Positions 1 to 9,773 of a stretch of 64,000 nucleotides of DNA are shown here, piece after piece. Origin of the DNA: an uncultured Verrucomicrobia subdivision 3 bacterium (GTDB lineage: Bacteria > Verrucomicrobiota > Verrucomicrobiia > Limisphaerales > UBA11358); assembly GCA_903850425.1 (NCBI GenBank), contig CAINLR010000001.1:171538-235537 (forward strand), given 5' to 3'. Position 1 is the first letter of the stretch. Every line of letters begins with the position of its first letter. Below the pieces are notes generated by a model. It was not told the DNA's origin. It made no database searches and saw only the letters and a program-made list of their open reading frames with translations. The translations under genes were made by a program, and so were the position numbers.

Positions 1-357
1 AAATACCTGCGACTTTTGTCCGGCACCATCGAAGTGGAGCAAGGTCCGTCCACTCGGAAAAGGATTCGCCACCGTGAGCCTCGTGCGATACCAGCCCGGA
101 CCTTGGTAGTAGCGCGCATCGGGATCAACCGCGTCCCGCGCATTGAAACAGTGGGGCAAGGTAACTGGCGTCCAGGTGACATTGTCCGTCGCCTTGTCGC
201 CGCGCCAGATTTCCCAGGTGCTGCCAAGGGAGCCTTGATAATACTCCCAACCTTGGTCAAGGCTCTGGGTTGACGCCACGCAGCAGCAGTGGGTCAAAGC
301 CGCCAAAGCTCCGGTGACAAGAATGCGCCGTGTTAGCAATAGTCGGGATGGGTTCAT
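1..357 (-). CDS. Glycoside hydrolase family 2 N-terminal part (beta-galactosidase-like), cut by the window edge
   Basis: Not in the ORF track because its 3' end lies outside the window. Reading the minus strand from the ATG at 357 gives 119 uninterrupted codons. The first ~35 residues look like a signal peptide (MNPSRLLLTRRILVTGALAA, then a Cys-rich stretch that could include a lipobox). After it come 'GWEYYQGSLGSTWEIW', 'TWTPVTLPHCFNAR' and 'YYQGPGWYRTRL', the typical start of the GH2 sugar-binding jelly roll (W..V.LPH.fN ... Y.G.GWYR). The catalytic barrel is not visible, so substrate cannot be told. Its start is 7 bp past the stop of the sulfatase, so it is probably the third gene of an esterase-sulfatase-GH2 operon acting on a sulfated or acylated glycan in the periplasm. 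Confidence 0.85.
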   Translation of the reverse strand, partial: MNPSRLLLTRRILVTGALAALTHCCCVASTQSLDQGWEYYQGSLGSTWEIWRGDKATDNVTWTPVTLPHCFNARDAVDPDARYYQGPGWYRTRLTVANPFPSGRTLLHFDGAGQKSQVF

Positions 358-364
358 TTAGTCT

Positions 365-1924
365 CTAAGATTTATTTGCCATGGCCGGCTTCGCGCCTTG
401 CCAGCCCTTTTTCCATTGCTCCATCAGCTTCGCCACAAGCTCCGCGTTGGCCGGCTCCTTGGCGATGTTCGTGTTCTCCTGCGGATCGGCTTGGTGATCG
501 TAGAGTTCAATGGCATTCACTTTGGCGTGATCATTCCGGCTGACCCAGACGGTGAAACGATAGCGGTCGGTGCGCATGGAGTAACCCATCAACGCCCCGC
601 CGCCCGTCTTGCCAGCGTTGCGCGGATACTGACTGAACGCGGCGGACTTCCATTCGCGCTTGGGATCATCAAGTAATGGCTTGAAGCTGGTGCCTTCCAA
701 GTGACTTGGCAGGGACAGCCCCGCGAGTTCAGATAAAGTCGGATAGATGTCCACGAACTCTACCAGGGCGTCAGTATGAGTGCCGGCATTCTTCATGTCC
801 GGCACGGAGAGCAGCAGTGGCGCGTTCACATCATTTTCGACATTGCTGTGTTTGCACCAGGCGTCGTGCTCACCCAGTTTCCAGCCATGATCGCCCCAGA
901 GGATGACGATGGTGTGCTTACGGAGTCCAAGACGATCCAGTTCGGCGAGCACTTTGCCCACTTGCGCGTCGGTATAACTCACCGCCGCATAGTAACCGTG
1001 CTTGAGTTGACGGGCCAGGTCGGGCGGAATTGATCCTTCTGGAATGCCATGATAGGCGCGCATTTCGCTGCCGGGCAGGATGGCATATTCGGGCGCGTTC
1101 TTCGGCCGGAACGGATTGGGCGCGAGTTCGATTTTGGCGGGGTCGTAAAGGTCCCAGTATTTTTTCGGCGACACAAACGGCAGGTGCGGCTTCACGAACC
1201 CGACCGCGAGAAAGAAGGGCTCGCCTTTTTTGCTTAAGTCATTCAACGTCTTCACGGCCAGCTCGGCTACTTTGCCATCGGTAAAAGTATTGTCCGGCAC
1301 GTCGGCACCTTCAAACGCCGGGCCGCGCGAATCATGCGTCGAGGCCGCCGGGTTGTCCACGCCGCCGGATGCCGTCCTGGTCTTCGGTCGGGCGTTCGAT
1401 GCGACCGGGTCGCCGTCGGGTTCACCGGCGAACTGGCGTTTGTTTAACGTGATGTTTTCCGGCAATGCGTAAGCCACAGCTCTCGGGTTCTGCCACGGCA
1501 CGGACCAGGTGGGCGCGTCGTCAAAGCCGCCATGATAAATCTTGCCCATGCCCTGAACGAAGTAACCGTGTTGCTTGAAGTGCTGGCCCAGCGTGATCAC
1601 TTCCGGCAAGGCCGTGCGAAAATGAGTATTCAAGTCCCACACCTTCGTCGTGTCGGGCCGCGTGCCGGTCATCAGACTGGAGCGCGTCGGTGAACACACT
1701 GCCTGCTGACAGTAGGCGCGATTGAAGACGATGCCCGCCTTGGCGAGTCCGTCAATGTTCGGACTCTTGATATAGTCTTTGCCGTAACAACCCAGTTCCG
1801 GCCGCAGATCGTCCACCGCGATGAAGAGGATGTTTGGTTTTTGCGCGGTGGTGTCGGCCGCGGCCAGGGTCGGCGATCCGGCCGCAACCGCAAGCGCGGC
1901 GAGCAGAAAATGGAATGACTTCAT
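365..1924 (-). CDS. Secreted sulfatase, iduronate-2-sulfatase-like
   Basis: 519 residues, full length for a type I sulfatase. A signal peptide (MKSFHFLLAALAVAAGSPTLA) is followed by the metal-binding 'FIAVDDLRPELGCYG' and, near residue 77, 'CSPTRSSLMTG', the C-x-P-x-R site whose Cys is converted to formylglycine. 'KPHLPF' and 'WGDHGWKLGEH' later in the chain match the iduronate-2-sulfatase group, so the substrate is probably a 2-O-sulfated uronic acid or a related glycan. The Cys-type site needs a maturation enzyme (FGE or anSME); none is in the window. The start is 10 bp downstream of the esterase stop, and the downstream GH2 gene follows after 7 bp, which indicates an operon. The family call is firm; the substrate is inference. 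Confidence 0.93.
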   Translation of the reverse strand: MKSFHFLLAALAVAAGSPTLAAADTTAQKPNILFIAVDDLRPELGCYGKDYIKSPNIDGLAKAGIVFNRAYCQQAVCSPTRSSLMTGTRPDTTKVWDLNTHFRTALPEVITLGQHFKQHGYFVQGMGKIYHGGFDDAPTWSVPWQNPRAVAYALPENITLNKRQFAGEPDGDPVASNARPKTRTASGGVDNPAASTHDSRGPAFEGADVPDNTFTDGKVAELAVKTLNDLSKKGEPFFLAVGFVKPHLPFVSPKKYWDLYDPAKIELAPNPFRPKNAPEYAILPGSEMRAYHGIPEGSIPPDLARQLKHGYYAAVSYTDAQVGKVLAELDRLGLRKHTIVILWGDHGWKLGEHDAWCKHSNVENDVNAPLLLSVPDMKNAGTHTDALVEFVDIYPTLSELAGLSLPSHLEGTSFKPLLDDPKREWKSAAFSQYPRNAGKTGGGALMGYSMRTDRYRFTVWVSRNDHAKVNAIELYDHQADPQENTNIAKEPANAELVAKLMEQWKKGWQGAKPAMANKS

Positions 1925-1934
1925 GATGGTTTTG

Positions 1935-2894
1935 TTACTTCGGTGCTAACGGTGTTTGCTTTTCTATCAGTCCCAAGCTGGACAGAAATTTTACGACGTC
2001 AGCGCGCGTCTTCGTATCGGCCGCCTTGCCTGCCTCGCCAAACTTGCTTGAATTATAGGAGTGGCCCAGTCCTTCAAAGGTTACTAGTTCGCAGCGATTA
2101 CTGTGACTCACAAGCTGGTCTCTAAACGCGACCGAGTTGGCATAAGGCACGGTCTTGTCGGCGGTGGCGTGAAATACAATGGTCGGCGGCATCTGGGCCG
2201 GCATTTGGTCGGGCACGGAACTGGCGAGGGCGCGCGCCGCATCTTTACCGAACCGCTTGGTGCCACCATAGCCGGTGTCTTTGGTATCCGTGACTGGATT
2301 CAAGAGAACCAAGGCGGCCGGCAAAAATTTTGGTGCAGGATCATCCTTCCCCGGGCCGGGTGATGGAATGGCCGTCCACGCGGCGACATGACCTCCCGCC
2401 GAGCTGCCCATGGAAATAATTTTCCGGGGATCAATGCCCAATTCATTCGCATGCTCCTCCACCCAACGCACGGCCGCCCGCGCATCGGACACGCAATCTT
2501 CTGGCGTGCCGCCCAGACGATCGCGGGTCCGATAATCCGGCGCGATCCCCACGAGGCCTTGGCTGGCGGCCCATTTCGCCCAGGGAATGCTTCGTTCCGG
2601 CGTCCCCGAATTCCAGCCCCCGCCGAAGAAGCTGACCAGGCACGGTCGCCGGTCTTGCTTCGACCAGCCCAGCGGTTTGACGACGTGCAGGCGTAACTCA
2701 AGGGTTCCGACCGTGCGAAAAACAAACGGCTCACTGCCCGGCAACGACCGTGGCGTCACTTCCGGTTCCTTGGCGGCGGCGGATTTGATGGCGGGCGGGG
2801 AAACGTTGGTGTTTGCAGCCCACGCGGAGTTTAAGTTCGCCGTGATCGAAATTGAAAGTCCCGCGATAACCAAACGGTTGTTCAGTGTTTTCAT
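1935..2894 (-). CDS. Exported alpha/beta-hydrolase (BD-FAE/acetyl-esterase type)
   Basis: I choose the ATG at 2894 over the ORF-track start at 2921 because it puts a signal peptide at the N-terminus (MKTLNNRLVIAGLSISITANLNSAWA); this gives 319 residues. The oxyanion-hole segment 'FFGGGWNSGTPE', nucleophile elbow 'GSSAGGH', Asp in 'HATADKTVPY' and His in 'GLGHSYN' make a complete Ser-Asp-His triad in the order of esterase/lipase and feruloyl-esterase-like hydrolases. It is the first gene of the minus-strand group with the sulfatase and GH2 enzyme, so de-esterification of a polysaccharide (acetyl or feruloyl groups) is the likely job. The exact ester is not determined by sequence alone. Confidence 0.9.
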   Translation of the reverse strand: MKTLNNRLVIAGLSISITANLNSAWAANTNVSPPAIKSAAAKEPEVTPRSLPGSEPFVFRTVGTLELRLHVVKPLGWSKQDRRPCLVSFFGGGWNSGTPERSIPWAKWAASQGLVGIAPDYRTRDRLGGTPEDCVSDARAAVRWVEEHANELGIDPRKIISMGSSAGGHVAAWTAIPSPGPGKDDPAPKFLPAALVLLNPVTDTKDTGYGGTKRFGKDAARALASSVPDQMPAQMPPTIVFHATADKTVPYANSVAFRDQLVSHSNRCELVTFEGLGHSYNSSKFGEAGKAADTKTRADVVKFLSSLGLIEKQTPLAPK

Positions 2895-2957
2895 AAAATG
2901 ATTCAGGCTGGGTGCGGACACGCGGTAAACCGTGGCGTAAAATGGGCCGTCTGTGAC

Positions 2958-4250
2958 TCATTTCCAATCGCTCCACCAGTTTTCAAAACGCTGCCGCTCG
3001 CGGGCCAGGCGCAAACCGGTTTCATCCTGCCAGCAAACCGCCGCGTGGCCGTGCGAAAACCGGGTCTCCCACGGCAGATGATACGCACCGGCATCAAGCC
3101 AGATCAAATGGTCGCCAGCACGCAACGCGCGCGGCAGCGCCAGACGCGCGAGTTGATCGAAGGCCATGCACGTCGGGCCGCAGACCGCAGTGAGTATTTG
3201 CGCGCCGCTGCGTTCCGGGAGCGGAATGAGCGCGTGTTGCTCCCACACGGACATGAGCGCGTTCAGGGTGCGGCCGCCGTCGCAAATGAGGTGGCGCAGG
3301 CCGCGCCGCCCCTTCACATCGAGAATTTTCACCACCAGCACACCGCTGCTTGAACTGATGAAACGCCCGTTCTCCAACCAGATTTCGCGCAAACCGGGGA
3401 ATAATTTTGCCGCCTGCCGCAGCCTTTGGGCGAACGCGTCCAAGCCAAACTGGCCGTCATAAACCTTGCCGCTGCGCGTGCGAATTTGCGGCGCCGGCAC
3501 GCCGCCGCCGAGGTCGAGGTGGCGCGGACTGAATTTGGCCGCGCGACAAATCTCCGCCACCTCGACGATGGCGCGTTCGTAACTCTGCGCGGACGGCAAG
3601 TTCGAGCGCAGGTGAAAATGAACCGTCTCAATGCGGGCATTGGCGCGCAGCAATTTGTTCAACGCGGCCACGGCTTCGTCCGGCGCGAAACCAAACTGCG
3701 TCGGGAACTGCGGATGCTCCGGGTCAAATTCTTCCTTCGTCAAGAGGCGGATACCGAGCCGCCAGTTCAGTTTTTTGGCGAGCGGCAGCAGCGCGTCGAG
3801 TTCGGCACGCGAATCAAAGTTCACGGACAGTTCCGGCAAATCAAATTGCGGCAGCCAGTGATGCTTGGCCGGGCCGTTGATGAGAATGTGTTCCGGCGCG
3901 AAACCTTCGGCCAGCGCGGCGCGCAGTTCAAATTCGCTGACGACTTCGATGCCCCGGCCCTGCGCGCGCCACCAGCGGAGCAGGAGAGCCACCGGCTGGG
4001 TTTTGCACGAGAGCCAATGGCGGAAACCAATCTGCGATTTCAAATTTTTGATTTCAGATTTGAAACCAGCGGCGATGAGCGCGGCATCGAGTTCGGAAAT
4101 TCTTTTCGCGATGGGCGCGCTGGAAAAAACGTAGAGCGGCGTGGCGGGAGAAAGCGAAAGCGCCTCGCGAACGAGGCGCTTCCAGAATTGAATGGTTTCC
4201 GGCGGAGGACCGAACGCCAGCGGGGCTGGTTGTTTCGGCGCGGCGTTCAC
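2958..4250 (-). CDS. PLP-dependent decarboxylase, fold type III (diaminopimelate/ornithine decarboxylase-like)
   Basis: The ORF track begins at a TTG (4274) inside fabI. The GTG at 4250 is a better start because it overlaps the fabI TGA in the classic 4-base GTGA arrangement, giving 430 residues. An N-terminal TIM-barrel part contains 'WLSCKTQP', where the Lys is the expected Schiff-base residue, and 'EVVSEFELRAALAEG'. 'HFHLRSNL' and 'HLDLGGGVPAP' give the His and the Gly-rich phosphate loop, and the C-terminal barrel has 'VCGPTCMAFD' with the Cys donated across the dimer. The amino-acid substrate is not resolved. Residues ~61-74 (FKSEIKNLKSQI) are encoded by an AT-rich microrepeat that looks like an in-frame insertion. 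Co-translation with fabI is likely. Confidence 0.85.
   Translation of the reverse strand: MNAAPKQPAPLAFGPPPETIQFWKRLVREALSLSPATPLYVFSSAPIAKRISELDAALIAAGFKSEIKNLKSQIGFRHWLSCKTQPVALLLRWWRAQGRGIEVVSEFELRAALAEGFAPEHILINGPAKHHWLPQFDLPELSVNFDSRAELDALLPLAKKLNWRLGIRLLTKEEFDPEHPQFPTQFGFAPDEAVAALNKLLRANARIETVHFHLRSNLPSAQSYERAIVEVAEICRAAKFSPRHLDLGGGVPAPQIRTRSGKVYDGQFGLDAFAQRLRQAAKLFPGLREIWLENGRFISSSSGVLVVKILDVKGRRGLRHLICDGGRTLNALMSVWEQHALIPLPERSGAQILTAVCGPTCMAFDQLARLALPRALRAGDHLIWLDAGAYHLPWETRFSHGHAAVCWQDETGLRLARERQRFENWWSDWK
4028..4067. repeat. AT-rich microrepeat inside the decarboxylase gene
   Basis: About 40 bases made of variants of 'GATTTCAAATTT/GATTTCAGATTTGAAA', far richer in A+T than the flanking coding DNA. 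It is in frame and adds a Lys/Ile/Ser-rich stretch between the first helices of the barrel. It resembles the AT-rich spacer repeats seen between genes elsewhere in this window. Confidence 0.55.
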
Positions 4251-5017
4251 ATGCCCATAATCTGATAACCGCAATCCACGTAGAGCACCTGGCCGGTGAT
4301 GGCCGCCGCGCCGTCGCTGGCGAGGAAGGTGCCGGTCGCGCCGAGTTCGTCGTTGGTGACGTTGCGTTTGAGCGGCGAGCGCTGTTCGTAAATCTTGATC
4401 ATTTCGCCGAAGCCGCTGATGCCGCGCGCGGCGAGCGTGTTCACCGGGCCGGCGCTGATGCAGTTCACGCGGATTTTTTTCGGCCCCAGATCGTAGGCGA
4501 GATAGCGCGTGCTGGCTTCGAGCGAAGCTTTGGCCACACCCATGACGTTGTAATGCGGCACGACTTTCTCTGCGCCGTAATAGCTCATCGCCACGATGCT
4601 GCCGCCATCCGTCATCAGCGGTTCGGCGGCGCGGGAGAGGGCGACCAGCGAATAGGCGCTCACGTCGTGCGCGATGCGGTAGGCCTCGCGGCTGGTGTTC
4701 ACAAACCGGCCTTCGAGCGCGTCTTTCGGCGCGAAGGCGACGGAGTGCAGGAGCAAATCGAGTTTGCCGAACTTCGCGCCGACCTCGCTGAACACGCGGG
4801 CGATGTCTTCATCCTTGGTCACGTCGCAGGGCATGATCAGCGTGTCCGCGCCGAAGGTGCCGGCGAGTTCCTCGACATTTTCCTTCACGCGCTCGCCCTG
4901 GTAGGTGAACGCGAGTTGCGCGCCCGCCTTGGCCCACGCCTGCGCGATGGACCAGGCAATGGAGCGTTTGTTGGCAACCCCGAACACGACACCGGTTTTT
5001 CCTGCAAGTAATGACAT
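4247..5017 (-). CDS. fabI: Enoyl-[acyl-carrier-protein] reductase (NADH), FabI type
   Basis: 256 residues, the usual FabI length. It reduces trans-2-enoyl-ACP in the last step of type II fatty-acid elongation, in the cytosol. The N-terminus 'LLAGKTGVVFGVANKRSIAWSIAQ' is the FabI form of the Rossmann cofactor loop. The catalytic pair is in 'YYGAEKVVPHYNVMGVAKASLE', with Tyr and Lys spaced Y-x6-K as in FabI rather than Y-x3-K as in ordinary short-chain dehydrogenases. The C-terminus keeps 'SDGAAAITGQVLYVDCGYQIMGM'. It lies upstream of and overlaps the PLP decarboxylase. A divergent promoter region of 87 bp separates it from the M50 protease gene. Confidence 0.97.
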   Translation of the reverse strand: MSLLAGKTGVVFGVANKRSIAWSIAQAWAKAGAQLAFTYQGERVKENVEELAGTFGADTLIMPCDVTKDEDIARVFSEVGAKFGKLDLLLHSVAFAPKDALEGRFVNTSREAYRIAHDVSAYSLVALSRAAEPLMTDGGSIVAMSYYGAEKVVPHYNVMGVAKASLEASTRYLAYDLGPKKIRVNCISAGPVNTLAARGISGFGEMIKIYEQRSPLKRNVTNDELGATGTFLASDGAAAITGQVLYVDCGYQIMGM

Positions 5018-5104
5018 AATTAATTTTTGTTACCATCATTCTTAAAAAAAAATCCGGCCGCGTCCAGCCTCGACTCACGTCCGGGCGCTGGTTAAATTCA
5101 GGCG

Positions 5105-5743
5105 ATGGAAACCATTTACGACGGGCTGATCCAGTATTTGATGCTGATTGCGCTGCTGACGTTCCACGAATTCGGCCATGCGTGGACGGCGTGGAAGTGC
5201 GGTGACGACACTGCGCGCCTGCAAGGCCGCGTCTCGCTGAATCCCGTGGTCCACATGGACATCATTGGCACGGTGGTGCTGCCCTTGATGATGATTTTTC
5301 TGCCGTATGGCTACAGCCGCTTCATGATCGGGTGGGCGAAACCAGTGCCCGTGAATCCCTATAATCTCGGGCAACCGCGCCGCGATGACATTCTCGTCAC
5401 CATGGCCGGGCCGGGAATGAATTTGATTCTCGCCGTCCTCCTCGTGGCGCTCGCTCGGACGGGAATTATTTTTCATTCGATGGCGATGGCGGTGCTGTGC
5501 CTGCAGGCGGCGCGGCTTAGTTTGCTATTATGCTTCTTCAATTTGATTCCGATTCCGCCGCTGGACGGCTCCCATGTGATGCGCAATCTGGCCGGCATGA
5601 GCTACGAAACCTACGCCAATCTGGCGCGCTACGGTTTCATCGCGGTGATCGTGCTGCTGCAAATTAAGCCGGTGCAAGACACCTTGAATGCGGTGACCGA
5701 CGGCACGCTGGGTTGGCTGGCGCAACTGTTCGGCGTGCATTGA
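5105..5743 (+). CDS. Site-2-protease-family membrane zinc metallopeptidase (M50)
   Basis: 212 residues with four or five membrane segments. The first helix carries the zinc site 'LLTFHEFGHAWTAW' (HExxH, residues ~19-23), and the later 'NLIPIPPLDGSHVM' is the M50 'NPxPPLDG' motif whose Asp is the third metal ligand. It is the short group of stand-alone rhomboid-like S2P homologues without PDZ domain, so it is not RseP. These cleave within membranes, but no partner is encoded nearby. It is a single gene, divergent from fabI and convergent with the phosphofructokinase gene. Confidence 0.9.
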   Translation: METIYDGLIQYLMLIALLTFHEFGHAWTAWKCGDDTARLQGRVSLNPVVHMDIIGTVVLPLMMIFLPYGYSRFMIGWAKPVPVNPYNLGQPRRDDILVTMAGPGMNLILAVLLVALARTGIIFHSMAMAVLCLQAARLSLLLCFFNLIPIPPLDGSHVMRNLAGMSYETYANLARYGFIAVIVLLQIKPVQDTLNAVTDGTLGWLAQLFGVH

Positions 5744-5788
5744 TTTGGCAGAAACGGCGCGCGGGTTCGCCGGCCCGCCGCAAAAGAA

Positions 5789-5817
5789 AACGGCGGCGGG
5801 ATTTTTCCCGCCGCCGT
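5789..5817 (-). terminator. Hairpin terminator behind the phosphofructokinase gene
   Basis: An 11-bp perfect stem, ACGGCGGCGGG / CCCGCCGCCGT, with an ATTTTT loop. On the minus strand the stem is followed by TTTTCTTTT, as for intrinsic termination of the phosphofructokinase transcript. On the plus strand no T-run follows, so for the M50 gene it is at most a barrier. Confidence 0.8.
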
Positions 5818-5833
5818 CCGGAGCGTTGATTTC

Positions 5834-7120
5834 TTACTTCAGCCCGACCAGGTAGCCAAAGTGCGCGTGGAATTGTTCGGGGGTCATTTTGACGACCGCG
5901 CCGAGTTTGGCGAGTTGCTTGGCGTCCTCGAAGTCTTCACGTTCGAGGCGGATCATGTAAGCCTGGGCGCATTCGAAGGCTTCGCCATCCACGTTGACGC
6001 GGCGGTTTTGCATGCGGCCGGTCTTGGGATCGAGCATGTCCTCGAAGGGCAGCGGATTCATCTTGCCGTCCACGAAGCTGATGATGGCCCCGTATTTTTC
6101 GGCTTCGGCCGAGCGGAGGAATTTCACCGCGGCGTAACCAAGGTCGCGGGTGTATTCGGCATCAAACGGAATCGGATCGGCGCAGCGCAGTTCGTAGCCG
6201 AGATCCTTGTCAATGAAGGCCATTTTGATGCCGAGCTTTTCCAGGCGCACGGTCAACAGCTCTTTCATGAGGCGGCCGAATTCGATTTCGCCGAGGCGCA
6301 GGTGGCCGTGGTCGTCGCGGACAACTTTGCCATAGCGTTCCAACTGGCCGGCGGGGAGGGCTTCCACCAAACCTTTTTCGCCGATGGATTCGATCAAACC
6401 TTCGGCGAGCACCACCAGGCCGTATTGGGAGCCCTCGGCTTTGCGCTTGATGATGGAACCGATGATGATGTCGCAGACTTCATCCACCGTGACGGTGCGC
6501 CCGCGAAATTCCTCGGAGATGATCGAGAGCGTGGCGGCCGAAGCCTTGGCAATGCCGAGGGCGAGATGGCCCGCCGCGCGGCCCATGCTGATGATGAGAT
6601 ACCAGCGCGACGTGGTCCGGGCGTCTTCAATCAGATTGCGGACAATCTGCACGCCGTAATGCCGGGCGGTTTCGTAACCAAACGTCGGCGCGGTGCCTGG
6701 CAGCGGCAGATCGTTGTCAATCGTCTTGGGCACATGCGCGACCTTGATTTTGCCGCCGCTGCGTTTCGCCACATGGCTGGCCGAAAACGCGGTGTCGTCG
6801 CCGCCGATGCTCACCAGCGCGGTGATGCCGAGCTTTTCGAACACGGTGAAAATATTTTTCATCTGCTCCTCGGACTTGGTCGGGTTCGTGCGCGCGGTGC
6901 CGAGAATGGAGCCGCCTTTGAGGTGAATATCCTTCACGTCGCGGATGGACAACGGCTTGATCTGCGTGGTGTCGCCCTGCGCAATGTGCTTGAACCCGTC
7001 ACGAAAGCCGATGACTTCGTAACCTTGGTTGATGCCTTCGATGGTGGCCGCCGAGATGACGCCGTTCAAACCGGGTGCCGGACCGCCGCCAACCAGAATT
7101 CCAAGTCTGCCTCTACTCAT
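5834..7120 (-). CDS. Diphosphate-dependent 6-phosphofructokinase (PPi-PFK type)
   Basis: The ORF runs far upstream, but homology begins at 'MSRGRLGILVGGGPAPGLNGVI', so I take the ATG at 7120 (428 residues); 7138 (MQQNKTM...) is the alternative. It phosphorylates fructose 6-phosphate. Two residues that separate PPi- from ATP-dependent enzymes are visible: 'GGDDT' instead of GGDGS, and 'VPKTIDNDLPLPG' with Lys instead of PGTIDND. Both point to pyrophosphate as donor, so the enzyme would be reversible and serve glycolysis and gluconeogenesis. It stands alone on the minus strand with an intrinsic terminator behind it, divergent from gmhB/glmS. Confidence 0.92.
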   Translation of the reverse strand: MSRGRLGILVGGGPAPGLNGVISAATIEGINQGYEVIGFRDGFKHIAQGDTTQIKPLSIRDVKDIHLKGGSILGTARTNPTKSEEQMKNIFTVFEKLGITALVSIGGDDTAFSASHVAKRSGGKIKVAHVPKTIDNDLPLPGTAPTFGYETARHYGVQIVRNLIEDARTTSRWYLIISMGRAAGHLALGIAKASAATLSIISEEFRGRTVTVDEVCDIIIGSIIKRKAEGSQYGLVVLAEGLIESIGEKGLVEALPAGQLERYGKVVRDDHGHLRLGEIEFGRLMKELLTVRLEKLGIKMAFIDKDLGYELRCADPIPFDAEYTRDLGYAAVKFLRSAEAEKYGAIISFVDGKMNPLPFEDMLDPKTGRMQNRRVNVDGEAFECAQAYMIRLEREDFEDAKQLAKLGAVVKMTPEQFHAHFGYLVGLK

Positions 7121-7232
7121 AGTTTTATTTTGTTGCATGAATGAATGTCTGCCAAGACAGCGTATCCTGCCCGCGCCGGCAGATAATTTCAATTCCATTC
7201 TTGCCCCAATCAGGCCACCCTTGGCGCGCATA

Positions 7233-7796
7233 ATGAACCGAGCTGTTTTCCTGGACCGCGATGGCACGCTGATCGCGGAAAAAAATTATCTGCACCGGCC
7301 CGAAGACGTGGACATTTTCCCCGGCGCGGGCGCGGCGCTGAAGCGGCTCGCCGACGCGGGCTTCAAACTGCTGGTGGTCACGAATCAATCCGGCATCGGG
7401 CGCGGCTATTTCACGCTCGCCGACGCCGAACGCGTCAATGAGCACGTCCGCCGCGAACTCGCGCGCGACGGCGTGCGTTTTGAAAAAACCTACCTCGCGC
7501 CCGAAGCGCCCGACCAGCCGAGCCGGGGCCGCAAGCCGTCGCCCCAGTTTTTGTTCGATGCGCGCGACGAATTTGATCTGGACCTAGCCGAAAGCTACAT
7601 GGTCGGCGACAAGCTGATTGATCTGGAATGCGGCTGGAATGCCGGCGTGAAAAAAAGTATTTTGGTGCGCACCGGTTACGGCGCGGAGCTGGAACGGCAA
7701 TCCGCACTGGAACTCACGCGGGCGACCATTGTGGACGGACTGGCCGAAATGGCAGAGTGGATTCTGGCTAATTCAAAATTAATAACTAAAAACTAA
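7233..7796 (+). CDS. HAD-family phosphatase of the GmhB/HisB-N type (heptose bisphosphate phosphatase-like)
   Basis: Homology starts at the ATG at 7233, 'MNRAVFLDRDGTLIAEKNYL' (187 residues); the longer ORF-track start is inside the divergent gene's upstream region. HAD motifs are complete: 'FLDRDGTL' (nucleophile and acid Asp), 'VVTNQSGIGRGYF', the Lys of 'RKPSPQFLFDA', and 'MVGDKLIDLECGWNAGV'. GmhB makes D-glycero-D-manno-heptose 1-phosphate for lipopolysaccharide heptose. The usual zinc loop of GmhB (a Cys/His cluster before 'RKP') is replaced by 'YLAPEAPDQPSRGRKP', with no Cys or His, so it is a zinc-less member or has another sugar/histidinol phosphate substrate. It is followed after 9 bp by glmS. 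Confidence 0.82.
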   Translation: MNRAVFLDRDGTLIAEKNYLHRPEDVDIFPGAGAALKRLADAGFKLLVVTNQSGIGRGYFTLADAERVNEHVRRELARDGVRFEKTYLAPEAPDQPSRGRKPSPQFLFDARDEFDLDLAESYMVGDKLIDLECGWNAGVKKSILVRTGYGAELERQSALELTRATIVDGLAEMAEWILANSKLITKN

Positions 7797-7804
7797 AAAT
7801 TCAC
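7774..7804. repeat. AT-rich spacer repeat between gmhB-like gene and glmS
   Basis: A run of 'aattcaaaattaataac taaaaac taaaaattc'-like units that covers the last codons of the upstream gene and the spacer. It is markedly AT-rich against high-GC surroundings and similar in character to spacers at 32692 and 34904. Confidence 0.4.
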
Positions 7805-7805
7805 C

Positions 7806-9728
<1,923 letters not shown>

Positions 9729-9773
9729 GACTGGTTTGGCCTGCCGGCGGCGGGGCGACCGGCGCGGCTGGGC

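Noticed and set aside
16-273. 85-residue plus-strand ORF at the left edge
   Set aside because: Antisense to the GH2 N-terminus, which has recognisable motifs.
7797-7805. glmS ribozyme upstream of glmS
   Set aside because: Only 9 bases separate the two genes, so the ~150-nt ribozyme cannot be there.
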